Shown: positions 1-8,391 of the stretch, piece by piece | How positions within the stretch are numbered: the first letter of the stretch is position 1 | How the letters are laid out: every line of letters begins with the position of its first letter | Source of the DNA: Myxococcota bacterium | GTDB lineage: Bacteria; Myxococcota_C; UBA6777 | Reading direction: 5' to 3' | Length of the DNA stretch: 9,697 bases | Assembly: GCA_963169055.1 (NCBI GenBank) | Contig: CAUJFU010000202.1 | Span: 1-9,697, forward strand | Position numbers and translations under genes: made by a program | Notes under the pieces: model-generated | What the model was told of the DNA's origin: nothing | The model's database searches: none | What the model saw: only the letters and a program-made list of their open reading frames with translations

Positions 1-64
1 TTGGGTTTGGGTTTGGGTTTGGGTTTGGGTTTGGGTTTGGGTTTGGGTTTGGGTTTGGGTTTGG
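1..64. repeat. (TTGGGT)n hexanucleotide simple repeat
   Basis: Ten perfect head-to-tail copies of TTGGGT plus a partial copy fill the start of the window and may extend beyond it. The plus strand carries regularly spaced GGG runs, so it could fold into a G-quadruplex. The array abuts the first dispersed structured element without a spacer. It resembles telomeric repeats in composition only; nothing else suggests a chromosome end. Confidence 0.97.
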
Positions 65-181
65 TGGGGCGCTGCCCCACGCCCCGCAAGGGACTGTCGC
101 CCCTTGACCCCGTATCGGCGGGCCGAACAGGGGCGCTTTCCTCCAACGGCTGTGCCGCTTGAAGAGGCCAGAACACGGGGG
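61..181 (+). repeat. Dispersed structured element, copy 1
   Basis: This is one of four copies of a roughly 125 bp intergenic element (others at 2479-2603 minus, 3976-4102 plus, 8097-8226 plus). Hairpin 1 is TGGGGC-GCT-GCCCCA at 65-79. It is followed by CGCCCCGC, then a second hairpin opening AAGGG and closing CCCTT, then TTGACCCCG. The distal conserved block GTGCCGC and the closing GAACACGGGGG are present. Unlike copies 2-4, the end is not followed by a T run. No credible ORF occupies it. A REP-like or non-autonomous mobile element, or a structured RNA, are all possible. Confidence 0.85.
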
Positions 182-233
182 AGTTAACAAAGGTACGATC
201 GATTGCGTTGTTGAAGAGCCCCGAACACGGGGG
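159..233 (+). repeat. Direct repeat of the element's 3' end, 23 bp twice
   Basis: The last 23 bases of copy 1 (159-181, TTGAAGAGG...CACGGGGG) recur at 211-233 with two mismatches, 52 bp downstream. The second copy forms a small hairpin, CCCCG-AACA-CGGGG. This looks like a local duplication or a remnant of another element end. From here to about 417 I see no gene, RNA or other repeat. Confidence 0.8.
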
Positions 234-417
234 CAACGCTGCGCAAACTCGATCCAAAACCAAAACAACAAAGTTCGTCGTGACAAAGACGCTCCCATCC
301 TAACCGTATCGCGCCCCCAACGGGTCAACAAAAAGCAAGCGTGATGTAAAAAAAATGTCAGAGACAGGGCTTGCGTGGATGGGTGGGATGGGTGTGCGAT
401 GGGACATTTTGTTTCAC

Positions 418-504
418 CCTCGCCCCGCCGCTGCGCGATGCCCCCCTCCCTGCGACGATCGCAAAGTACTCCTGTAAGGATGCCCCGAAGGGGCAGGGGC
501 GAGG
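418..504. repeat. Multi-hairpin inverted-repeat element
   Basis: A perfect 9 bp outer inverted repeat, CCTCGCCCC (418-426) and GGGGCGAGG (496-504), encloses two further perfect hairpins. These are TGCGA-CGA-TCGCA (451-463) and TGCCCC-GAA-GGGGCA (481-495). The element lies downstream of the toxin gene, whose stop is at 576, so it could end or stabilise that transcript, although no T run follows on the minus strand. Its sequence differs from the 125 bp dispersed element. It may be a REP/BIME-like sequence. Confidence 0.75.
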
Positions 505-575
505 AAAGCGACGACAACCAAGTCCGTGTGTTCGTCCTTGTGGCCGCTCGCGAGTCTGGATAAGTGAGCGATGGT

Positions 576-911
576 TCAAGAGGATGGTCTGCGGACTCGC
601 TCCAGCTTCCCTGCCATCACTGGCACGTCCGTAAGCTTTTCGTGGATGCGTTGCGCCAACGCCGATACATCCCGATCCACTGTGCAAATGACGATTCCTG
701 TGTGTTCGTCGGATTGCCTGTGCAGCCTGATGAAATCTTTTTCGTTGAAGGTCAACACGATCCGTTGTTGTTCGGTTGCGTGGCGCAACACCTCATTATC
801 CGAAACGCCTGCTTGTCCTGCTTCTCGCACTGTCAGGATGTCGTGCCCTTTTTCTCGCAGTTCTTCAACCACCCGATAATTGAAGTTTTCGTCCGCGTAC
901 AGGCTTGCCAT
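576..911 (-). CDS. DUF5615 PIN-like toxin of a toxin-antitoxin pair
   Basis: This 111-residue protein matches the DUF5615 PIN-like family, thought to be the toxin (probably nuclease-related) partner of DUF433 proteins. Visible family features are the N-terminal LYADENF with acidic residues 7-8, the KGHDILTVREAG segment (residues 21-32), the SDNEVL helix (37-42), and IVLTFNEKDFIRLHRQ (51-66), followed by TGIVICT and a terminal ALAQRIHEKL helix. The start is the ATG at 911, because GAGGAG lies five bases upstream and the residues before it are not conserved-looking. It overlaps the antitoxin stop by one base (TGATG), indicating translational coupling. Asn56 sits where many PIN-like relatives have Asp, but LTFN is, from memory, common in this subgroup. 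RNase activity is inferred, not shown. Confidence 0.88.
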   Translation of the reverse strand: MASLYADENFNYRVVEELREKGHDILTVREAGQAGVSDNEVLRHATEQQRIVLTFNEKDFIRLHRQSDEHTGIVICTVDRDVSALAQRIHEKLTDVPVMAGKLERVRRPSS

Positions 912-1198
912 CAGATCTCCTCGTTCTCTTGAATCTCGGCGGCGATCTCTTCGGGAAATGCTTTTTCGTAGTCCCATGCCTCAGCAAGTTGAGCAGACAA
1001 TAACTGCGGATAGTCCAACAGGATCTCTTCGTCTCGTTGTCCCAAACGCTTCAATGCCACCAAAAACCAGACCGATAGCCTTGTTCCTCGAATGCGTGCG
1101 CTTCCTCCCAATACGCCGTCGGTCTTTTCGATCTCGTGGAAGATTCTTGTCTGTTGGGTTTCGGGAGACTTCGGATGTTTCGTGGTATCTGCTCGCAT
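911..1198 (-). CDS. DUF433 family antitoxin
   Basis: This 95-residue protein carries a clear DUF433 domain from about residue 23. The block is IEKTDGVLGGSARIRGTRLS (residues 23-42), then WFLVALKRLG, EEILLDYPQL and an acidic C-terminal tail rich in Glu. DUF433 proteins are small helical DNA-binding-like proteins usually encoded just before a DUF5615 partner, exactly as here. The expected role is to neutralise the toxin and repress the operon. The ATG at 1198 is chosen because AGGAG lies six bases upstream. The frame stays open upstream to a TTG at 1297 and the extra residues look moderately protein-like, but no good ribosome site precedes the earlier starts. The roughly 22-residue leader before the domain is longer than usual. 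Confidence 0.88.
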   Translation of the reverse strand: MRADTTKHPKSPETQQTRIFHEIEKTDGVLGGSARIRGTRLSVWFLVALKRLGQRDEEILLDYPQLLSAQLAEAWDYEKAFPEEIAAEIQENEEI

Positions 1199-1369
1199 GG
1201 CTTGCTCCTGTTCGCTTTCCCTCATCCACGTCTTGAGCAACGCTACAAGACCCATATTTTCTCGAACCGTGTCGTGTGGGATCAATACGTAAACCAAGGA
1301 TGCCAGAGAATCGGCCTTAACGCAAATCGATCCACTTTGCGCAGCTTTTCTTTTCTCGCCCCGTCTTTG

Positions 1370-1432
1370 CTTGCCTTCTCCCCCTCGCCTCCGCAGCGCA
1401 GCGCAGCGTCGCGAGGCAAGGGGTAAGGCAAG
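1370..1432. repeat. Imperfect long hairpin between the helical-protein gene and the toxin-antitoxin operon
   Basis: CTTGCCTT (1370-1377) pairs perfectly with AAGGCAAG (1425-1432). An inner stem, CCTCGC (1383-1388) with GCGAGG (1411-1416), encloses a GCGCA-rich loop. The hairpin begins 15 bases after the stop of the minus-strand gene at 1447, so it may protect or end that mRNA. No U run follows on that strand, which argues against a classic intrinsic terminator. Between it and 1198 I see only the likely antitoxin leader, with no confident promoter. Confidence 0.65.
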
Positions 1433-1446
1433 AGCGAATCCTTTGC

Positions 1447-2250
1447 CTATGTTGCGTTTTGTACCCCTGTGGGGGTGGGAGTGGGCTGGTGGGCGCGAGC
1501 GTAAGCGGAGCGCAGGGTGTGTGCGTAGTTCTCGGCGTGTTGAGGATCGCGGCGAAAGACATAAGCGCCTGTTGCGGCGATCTCGTTGTAGGCGTCTTCC
1601 AAAAGGGCGAACAAACGCCGTTGCATCTCGATCTTCTTTTCGGCTTCGGTGGTTTGGCCTTCTTCGTTGCGCGCTTCGAGCAACTCAGGGGCGAGGCGGC
1701 TCCCTTCGTCGAGCAATGCTTCCAACGGTGCGGTGTGCAGCCATGCAGCAGTCTCTTTGAGGCGAGGGCGGTACAAGGCCACCAGTGCGACGATATCGCT
1801 CGCAAGATCTGCGTGTCCTTGCCCTTTCTTTAAGGCGGTGAGACGGTCTTGCATCGCTTCGTCATCGGGCCAGATCACGTCGATCGCTCCAAACAACCGA
1901 CGTCGGATCGTGCGCAGCTTTCGCATCAGCTCTTGGGCGCGTTTTCGCTTGGATTCGCTTTGCGACATCTCGACTTCCAACGAAGCATGCCAGTAGGCCA
2001 AACGCAACTGCGTGATCTCTTCGATGCTTTGCGCGGTGATGGCAGGCATCGTCACCAATTCGCGCTCGTCCGCTTTGGCTTGCTTGATCAACAACCACAC
2101 TAGATCCAACACCGTCACCACGCCCTGCAAGACGTACTGGCCTTCCAATTTCTCTGCTGGTAGAGCTTCGGCAGTCGCTTTGTACGAGGCATACGCTTGT
2201 TCGGCGCTTGCGCGGTCATAATCGTTCAACAGATTGTCTTGTCTCTTCAT
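1447..2250 (-). CDS. Hypothetical all-helical protein, 267 residues
   Basis: I do not recognise this protein. It has no signal peptide. A hydrophobic stretch at residues 39-56 (YVLQGVVTVLDLVWLLIK) could be a buried helix and is marginal as a membrane segment. Residues 95-120 are highly basic (SQSESKRKRAQELMRKLRTIRRRL), followed by WPDDEAMQDRL and a DIVALVALYRPRLKE helix, then an acidic coiled-coil-like stretch (182-225). Near the end is AYVFRRDPQHAENY (229-242), and the tail is Pro/Thr-rich (PTPTPT, 256-261). AAGGAGG lies 12 bases before the ATG, which is a long spacing. The reading frame is long, has no convincing competitor, and has mixed codon use. Its leader carries the 43 bp tandem repeats and dispersed copy 4. 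A nucleic-acid-binding or structural role can only be guessed. Confidence 0.75.
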   Translation of the reverse strand: MKRQDNLLNDYDRASAEQAYASYKATAEALPAEKLEGQYVLQGVVTVLDLVWLLIKQAKADERELVTMPAITAQSIEEITQLRLAYWHASLEVEMSQSESKRKRAQELMRKLRTIRRRLFGAIDVIWPDDEAMQDRLTALKKGQGHADLASDIVALVALYRPRLKETAAWLHTAPLEALLDEGSRLAPELLEARNEEGQTTEAEKKIEMQRRLFALLEDAYNEIAATGAYVFRRDPQHAENYAHTLRSAYARAHQPTPTPTGVQNAT

Positions 2251-2323
2251 CGTTTTTTTCGGCCTCCTTCTTTTGTCTCTATGGGTCTGGCCTCAGGCTA
2301 CCCATCCCACCCGAAGAATACAA

Positions 2324-2470
2324 GCCACCCCCCATCGAAAAGCGATCTCAGATGGCGTTTTGTATGCCGCCCCCCATCGAAAAAGCGATCTGAGATGACG
2401 TTTTGTATGCCACCCCCCATCGGAAAAGCGATCTCAGATGGCTTTTGGTATGCTACCCCCCATCGGATCG
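2324..2470. repeat. 42-43 bp tandem repeat, 3 full copies and a partial
   Basis: Copies begin at 2324, 2366, 2409 and 2452 (partial). Each has CCCCCCATCG, a short A run, GCGATCT(C/G)AGATG and a (T/G)GTATGC(C/T) end. ATCT-C/G-AGAT is an odd-centred palindrome. Copy 2 carries its inverted centre base, so the arm pairing is kept. CCATC at the left of each copy can pair with GATGG at the right in two of the three. The array starts about 75 bp upstream of the minus-strand start at 2250, in its probable leader or promoter. It could be an array of protein-binding sites or expanded minisatellite DNA. Unequal unit lengths break any reading frame, so it is not coding. Confidence 0.9.
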
Positions 2471-2478
2471 ACACGAGA

Positions 2479-2603
2479 CAAAAACCCGAGTTCGTACACG
2501 TTCAAGCGAGAGAGCCATTTGTTTGAAAAACGATGATCGTTTCGCCGATATGGGGTCAAGGGGCCATCGGTCCCTTGCGGGGCGTGGGGTAGAACCCCAC
2601 AAA
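2479..2603 (-). repeat. Dispersed structured element, copy 4 (minus orientation)
   Basis: Read on the minus strand, this copy begins TTTGTGGGG and forms hairpin 1 as TGGGGT-TCT-ACCCCA (2585-2599). The closing C-G pair of the other copies has become T-A, so pairing is preserved. Hairpin 2 is AAGGGACCGATGGCCCCTT (2558-2576) with seven of eight pairs. The copy keeps the internal GTTTTTCA and ends GAACTCGGGTTTTTG, but its distal stem is decayed. It begins 41 bases after the enolase stop and lies in the enolase sense direction, so it may form the 3' end of that mRNA. Confidence 0.82.
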
Positions 2604-2644
2604 CACCAGAAAAGAGGAAGCAGGAAAAAAAGAAGGAGATCGTA

Positions 2645-4102
<1,458 letters not shown>

Positions 4103-4162
4103 ACGAGTCACTCCTCTGGGGCTTTGCGAATGTTGGTGAGTGGGCGTGGATCGTTTGGGGGA

Positions 4163-7100
4163 TCAGTCTTTGTCGTTGGGATCATAGCCGAGGTTTGGTG
4201 CGAGCCACTGTTCGGCTTGGGAGATGGACATGCCCTTGCGTTGGGCATAATCGGTGAGTTGATCTTTGTTGATGGAGCCGACGGCGAAGTAGCGGGAATC
4301 GGGGTGTGCGAAGTAGAGTCCGGAGACGGCGGCGGTGGGGAACATGGCGAAGCTTTCGGTGAGATGGACGCCGATGGAGTCTTCGACGTGGAGGAGATCA
4401 AAGAGGGTGCGTTTTTCGGTGTGGTCGGGGCAAGCGGGATAACCCGGGGCGGGTCGGATACCGCGATAGCGTTCGTGGATCAGATCGTCGTTGTTGAGGT
4501 CTTCTTGTTTGCCGTAGCCCCATTCGTCGCGGACGCGCTTGTGGAGGTATTCGGCGAAGGCTTCGGCGAGTCGGTCGGCGAGGGCTTTTGCGGTGATGGC
4601 GTTGTAATCGTCGTGATCGGCTTCGTAGTGAGCGACCATTTCATCGGTGCCAAAGCCAGCGCAGACGCAGAATGCGCCGATATAGTCGAGGCGTTGGGAG
4701 TGTGTGGGTGCGACAAAATCGGCGAGCGCGTAGAGGGGGGAGTCAGCGCGTCCGCGTTGTTGGCGGAGGGTATGGAAGCGGGTGAGGAGGGTGGAGCGTG
4801 TGTTGTCGGTGTAGACGAGGATATCGTCGCCGTCGCTGTTTGCGGGGAAGAAGCCGTAGATGCCGTGAGCTTGGAGCTTTTTGTGGGCGATGATCTCGCG
4901 CAACATGCTTTGTGCGTGGTCGAAGAGTTCTTGTGCGGTTTGGCCGATCTCGGGGTCTTGGAGGATGGCGGGATAAGAGCCGTGAAGTTCCCATGCGCGG
5001 AAGAAAGGGGACCAGTCGATGAAGGGGACGAGTTGTTCGAGAGAGAAGTTTTGGAGGGTGTGGATACCAAGGGAGGCGGGTTGTGGGATATCGGCTTGTT
5101 GCCAATCGCAAGAGAAGCGGCGTTCGACGGCTTTGTGATAGGGTTCGAGGGGTAGGCTTTGTTTTTTGGCGAAGGCGAGGCGGGCTTGTTGTTGTTCTTC
5201 GCGGTTTTGGATGGCGAAGCGTTCGCGGCTTTCGGGGGTAAGGAGTTCACCGACGATGCCGACGGAGCGCGAAGCGTCACGGACATGGACGACGATGTGT
5301 TCGTATTGGGGTGCGATCTTGACGGCGGTGTGTTTTTTACTGGTGGTCGCGCCGCCGATCAGGAGGGGTAGGGTAAAGCCTTCGCGCTGCATTTCACGAG
5401 CGACGTGCATCATTTCGTCAAGAGAGGGGGTGATCAAGCCGCTGAGTCCGATCATATCGGCGTTGTGTTCGCGGGCGGCTTTGAGGATCTTGTCGGCGGG
5501 AACCATGACGCCGAGGTCGATGATCTGGTAGCCGTTGCAGCCGAGGACGACGCCAACGATGTTTTTGCCGATATCGTGGACGTCGCCTTTGACGGTGGCC
5601 ATGAGGATACGGGCGCGGGGCTGTCGTTCGCCTTCGACGCCAGCGTGCATGTGGGGCAATAGAAAGGCGACGGCTTTTTTCATGGCGCGAGCGCTTTTGA
5701 CGACTTGGGGCAAGAACATCTTGCCTTCGCCAAAGAGGTCGCCAACGATATTCATGCCGTCGAGCAGTGGGCCTTCGATGATCTGGAGGGGTTGGTCGTA
5801 GGTGCGGAGGGCTTCGGCGAGATCTTCTTCGAGATAATCGGTGATGCCCTTGAGGAGGGCGTGAGCGAGTCGTTCGGCGAGGGGGGCTTGTCGCCAAGCA
5901 TCGTCGAGAGCGCGTTCTTTGGCGTTGGACTTGTTTTCATCAGCGTAAGAGATCAAGCGATCGGTGGCGTCTTCGCGGCGGTTGAAGAGGACGTCTTCGA
6001 CGCGCTCAAGGAGGGCGGGTGAGATCTGTTCGTAGACTTCGAGTTGTCCGGCGTTGACGATGCCCATATCAAGGCCGGCTTGGATGGCGTGGTAGAGGAA
6101 GGCAGCGTGCATGGCTTCGCGGACAGCGGGGTTTCCGCGAAAAGAGAAGGAGATATTGCTGACGCCGCCGCTGACTTTGGCGCGAGGGAAGAGGCGTTTG
6201 AGTTGGCGGGTGGCCTCGATAAAGGAGATGGCGTAGGTGTTGTGCTCTTCGATACCGGTGGCGACGGTGAGGATGTTGGGGTCAAAGATGATATCTTCTT
6301 CGGGGAAGCCGACTTCTTGGGTGAGGATCTTGTGAGCGCGGCTAAGGATCTCGATACGGCGTTGGGTGTCGGTGGCTTGGCCGTCTTCATCAAAGGCCAT
6401 GATCACGACAGCAGCGCCATAGCGTCGGACTTTACGGGCTTGTGCTTTGAAGACTTCTTCGCCTTCTTTGAGGCTGATGGAGTTGACGATGGACTTTCCT
6501 TGGAGGACTTTGAGTCCGGCCTCAAGGACTTCAAACTTGGAGCTATCGATCATGACGGGGATACGGGCGATATCGGGTTCAGAAGACATGAGGTTGAGAA
6601 AGCGCGTCATGGCGGCGACAGAGTCGATCAAGCCTTCGTCCATGTTGACGTCGATGATGTTGGCTCCGCCGTCGACTTGTTGGCGGGCGACGGAGAGGGC
6701 GGTTTCATAATCGCCAGCTTTGATCAGGTTTTCGAAGCGTTTGGAGCCCGTGATGTTGGTGCGTTCGCCGATCATCAAGAAGTTGGTGTTTTGTCGGACG
6801 CGAAGGGCTTCGAGGCCGCTGTAGCAGCTTTGGTGGTGAGGAAGGGGCGGGACGCGGGGAGGGAAAGAGGATACGGCTTGGGCGATGGCGGCGATGTGGG
6901 CGGGGGTAGTGCCACAACATCCGCCTGCGAGGTTGAGCCAACCTTCGGAGGCGAAAGTCCCCATCATCTCGGCCATGTGTTCGGGAGTGTCGTCATATTC
7001 GCCGAATTCGTTGGGGAGTCCGGCGTTGGGATAGCAGATGGTGGGGAGGTGGGCGAGATGGGAGAGTTCTTCGACGTAGGGCCGCATCTCGTTGACGCCG

Positions 7101-7858
7101 AGTGCGCAGTTGATTCCGACGGCAGCGAGGGGGGCGTGAGAGACGGAGGTCCAAAAGGCTTCGAGATTTTGGCCGGAGAGAGTGCGTCCCGAGTTGTCGG
7201 GGATGGTGACGGTGGCGATCACGGGGACGCGATGGCCGCGTTGTTCAAAGACTTGTTCGACGGCATAGAGTTCGGCTTTGAGGTTGAGGGTGTCGATGTT
7301 GGTTTCGAGTAACAGGAGGTCGACGCCACCATCAAGGAGTCCGTTGATCTGCTCGGAAAAGGCGGTGACGAGTTGGTCAAAGGTGACGGCGCGGTATCCG
7401 GGGTCTTCGACTTTGGGGGACATGGAGGCAGTTTGGTTGGTGGGGCCGAGCGAACCTGCGACAAAGCGGGGTCGGGCAGGATCGCGTTGGGTGTGTTGAT
7501 CGGCGACGCGGCGGGCGAGTTGGGCAGAAGCGAGATTCATCTCGTAGACCCAAGGTTCAAGGCCGTAATCCGCCATTGCGATCGAAGTGGCGCTAAAGGT
7601 GTTGGTTTCGAGGATATCGGCCCCTGCCTCAAGGAATTGTTGGTGGATATCGGCGATGATATCAGGGCGTGTGATGGAAAGCAGGTCGTTGCAGCCTTGG
7701 AGAGAGCGGGGGTGATCTTTGAAGCGTTCTCCCCGAAAATCGGCTTCGGAGAGGGGTTGGATAGTTTTGGCGTAGTGTTGGATCATGGTTCCCATCGCGC
7801 CGTCTAGGATCATGATGCGTTCTTTGAGGGTCTGTGCAAACTTTTCTTGACGATCCAT
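4163..7858 (-). CDS. metH: Cobalamin-dependent methionine synthase
   Basis: MetH transfers the methyl group of methyltetrahydrofolate to homocysteine via cobalamin, giving methionine and tetrahydrofolate. The 1231-residue protein has all four modules. The homocysteine domain (1-330) starts with [10 protein letters not shown] and has zinc ligands Cys251, Cys314 and Cys315. The pterin domain (about 355-620) has [16 protein letters not shown] and [13 protein letters not shown]. The cobalamin region (about 650-880) has the DVHDIGKN motif with cobalt-ligand His761, [19 protein letters not shown] and [10 protein letters not shown]. The reactivation domain (about 900-1231) has the AdoMet-binding [15 protein letters not shown] (1135-1149). 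The ATG at 7858 has AGAGG five bases upstream; the open frame to 7987 adds a low-complexity Pro/Arg/Thr stretch and is rejected. I see no cobalamin or SAM riboswitch in the leader. Confidence 0.99.
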   Translation of the reverse strand: MDRQEKFAQTLKERIMILDGAMGTMIQHYAKTIQPLSEADFRGERFKDHPRSLQGCNDLLSITRPDIIADIHQQFLEAGADILETNTFSATSIAMADYGLEPWVYEMNLASAQLARRVADQHTQRDPARPRFVAGSLGPTNQTASMSPKVEDPGYRAVTFDQLVTAFSEQINGLLDGGVDLLLLETNIDTLNLKAELYAVEQVFEQRGHRVPVIATVTIPDNSGRTLSGQNLEAFWTSVSHAPLAAVGINCALGVNEMRPYVEELSHLAHLPTICYPNAGLPNEFGEYDDTPEHMAEMMGTFASEGWLNLAGGCCGTTPAHIAAIAQAVSSFPPRVPPLPHHQSCYSGLEALRVRQNTNFLMIGERTNITGSKRFENLIKAGDYETALSVARQQVDGGANIIDVNMDEGLIDSVAAMTRFLNLMSSEPDIARIPVMIDSSKFEVLEAGLKVLQGKSIVNSISLKEGEEVFKAQARKVRRYGAAVVIMAFDEDGQATDTQRRIEILSRAHKILTQEVGFPEEDIIFDPNILTVATGIEEHNTYAISFIEATRQLKRLFPRAKVSGGVSNISFSFRGNPAVREAMHAAFLYHAIQAGLDMGIVNAGQLEVYEQISPALLERVEDVLFNRREDATDRLISYADENKSNAKERALDDAWRQAPLAERLAHALLKGITDYLEEDLAEALRTYDQPLQIIEGPLLDGMNIVGDLFGEGKMFLPQVVKSARAMKKAVAFLLPHMHAGVEGERQPRARILMATVKGDVHDIGKNIVGVVLGCNGYQIIDLGVMVPADKILKAAREHNADMIGLSGLITPSLDEMMHVAREMQREGFTLPLLIGGATTSKKHTAVKIAPQYEHIVVHVRDASRSVGIVGELLTPESRERFAIQNREEQQQARLAFAKKQSLPLEPYHKAVERRFSCDWQQADIPQPASLGIHTLQNFSLEQLVPFIDWSPFFRAWELHGSYPAILQDPEIGQTAQELFDHAQSMLREIIAHKKLQAHGIYGFFPANSDGDDILVYTDNTRSTLLTRFHTLRQQRGRADSPLYALADFVAPTHSQRLDYIGAFCVCAGFGTDEMVAHYEADHDDYNAITAKALADRLAEAFAEYLHKRVRDEWGYGKQEDLNNDDLIHERYRGIRPAPGYPACPDHTEKRTLFDLLHVEDSIGVHLTESFAMFPTAAVSGLYFAHPDSRYFAVGSINKDQLTDYAQRKGMSISQAEQWLAPNLGYDPNDKD

Positions 7859-7958
7859 CGAATTCCTCTGTTGTCTCCGCGATAACCGAACCCTCGCTGT
7901 TCGAGTCGAGGTGGTGGTCCGCCTTGGGGGGGGCGGCCTTGGGTGAGAAGTTGTGCGC

Positions 7959-7987
7959 AAGATACTCGCTGCGATGGTTTTCTGCAA
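7959..7987 (-). promoter_or_regulatory. Candidate sigma70-type promoter for metH
   Basis: On the minus strand, TTGCAG (7987-7982) and TATCTT (7964-7959) are separated by 17 bases, about 100 bp before the metH start. The match is only moderate (TTG of -35, four of six at -10), so this is a suggestion. The leader between it and the start codon contains a GC-rich run (CCGCCCCCCCC on that strand) and no recognisable riboswitch consensus. Confidence 0.25.
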
Positions 7988-8042
7988 GCCTTTCTGCGGA
8001 GCGATTTTTTGAAGGTAGATTCAGGGTGTATCGGCTTGTGTG

Positions 8043-8094
8043 GAGGGGTTGGTTGTGTTTGTCTGGAGGGGACAGAGGGGTTGGTTGTGTTTGT
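8043..8094. repeat. Direct repeat of a 20 bp G/T-rich unit
   Basis: GAGGGGTTGGTTGTGTTTGT occurs perfectly at 8043-8062 and 8075-8094, a 32 bp period. It lies immediately before dispersed copy 3. Copies 1, 2 and 4 are also preceded by T/G-rich DNA, so this context may be a feature of where the element sits. Confidence 0.9.
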
Positions 8095-8096
8095 TG

Positions 8097-8226
8097 TTTT
8101 GTGGGGCTCTGCCCCATGCCCCGCAAGGGAGCGCGGCTCCCTTGACCCCGTGTTTGGCGGGACGAGCGTTGGTTTTTCAGGCAGATAACAGTGCCGCGTG
8201 GACGTCTGCGAACGCGGGGGTTTTTG
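8097..8226 (+). repeat. Dispersed structured element, copy 3
   Basis: Hairpin 1 is TGGGGC-TCT-GCCCCA (8102-8116). Hairpin 2 is AAGGGAGCGCGGCTCCCTT (8125-8143), a perfect 8 bp stem where copies 1, 2 and 4 carry different stem bases. CCCCGTGTT (8146-8154) pairs with AACGCGGGG (8211-8219) with one G-U wobble, and TTTTT follows at 8221. The internal GTTTTTCA and GTGCCGC blocks are kept. It lies in the lexA-metH spacer (7859-8391), antisense to both genes. Confidence 0.87.
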
Positions 8227-8290
8227 GGAGTGTGCGCGAACATGGATGTAGAGGATTGTTCAGTGCGACGGGATTGGATGGTTGTGGGGG

Positions 8291-8391
8291 AAAAGGTGGA
8301 GAGGAAGGGGGGGAGGGAAAAAGCGGAGAGGAAGGGGGAGGGAGAAAGCGGAGAGGAAGGGGGGGGAAAAAGCGGAGAGGAAGGGGGGGGA
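8291..8391. repeat. Purine-rich 24-27 bp tandem repeat, about 4 copies
   Basis: The unit AAAAAGCGGAGAGGAAGGGG with a variable G run is repeated. The shared GGAGAGGAAG core starts at 8298, 8325, 8350 and 8374. The plus strand is almost all purine for about 100 bp, and the array ends one base from the lexA stop codon. On the lexA mRNA strand it is therefore a C/U-rich, G-poor 3' region, the composition of a Rho-utilisation site. Homopurine mirror-type DNA of this sort can also form triplexes. No intrinsic terminator is seen here. Confidence 0.92.

Larger units (their letters stand above)
1..575. other. Gene-free left margin
   Basis: No credible gene was found here. The stretch holds the hexamer array, dispersed copy 1, the 23 bp direct repeat and the 418-504 multi-hairpin element. 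Short open frames in it have no ribosome sites and run across the repeats. The remaining unexplained parts are about 234-417 and 505-575. Confidence 0.7.
7859..8391. other. Long repeat-filled spacer between metH and lexA
   Basis: This 533 bp spacer contains, from the metH side, a candidate metH promoter and leader, a 20 bp direct repeat, dispersed copy 3 and the purine-rich tandem array. About 50 bp (8227-8280) remain unexplained. Open frames on the plus strand through here are low-complexity readings of the repeats and not gene-like. Confidence 0.75.

Noticed and set aside
1-64. Telomere of a linear replicon
   Set aside because: Only the composition is telomere-like, and the window shows ordinary bacterial genes with no terminal hairpin or telomere protein gene.
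159-344. Short plus-strand open frame of 61 codons
   Set aside because: It begins in the element end, has no ribosome site and an unconvincing composition.
2324-2470. CRISPR array
   Set aside because: Units follow one another with no unique spacers, so this is a tandem repeat.
2197-2526. Repeat-containing plus-strand open frame over the 43 bp repeats
   Set aside because: Unit lengths of 42 and 43 shift the frame between copies, and it starts antisense to a better gene.
6044-7312. Plus-strand open frame of 422 codons antisense to metH
   Set aside because: Same explanation as the other long antisense frames; metH is full length and intact beneath it.
7885-7920. tRNA-like GTTCGAGTC
   Set aside because: Only a T-arm-like string is present, with no acceptor, D or anticodon arms at the right spacing.
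7859-7987. N-terminal extension of metH
   Set aside because: The added residues are low-complexity Pro/Arg/Thr, while the ATG at 7858 has a good ribosome site and aligns with the family start.
7859-8096. Cobalamin, SAM or SAH riboswitch before metH
   Set aside because: I searched by eye for the B12 box and for SAM/SAH conserved cores on the minus strand and found none. Infernal with Rfam models would settle it.
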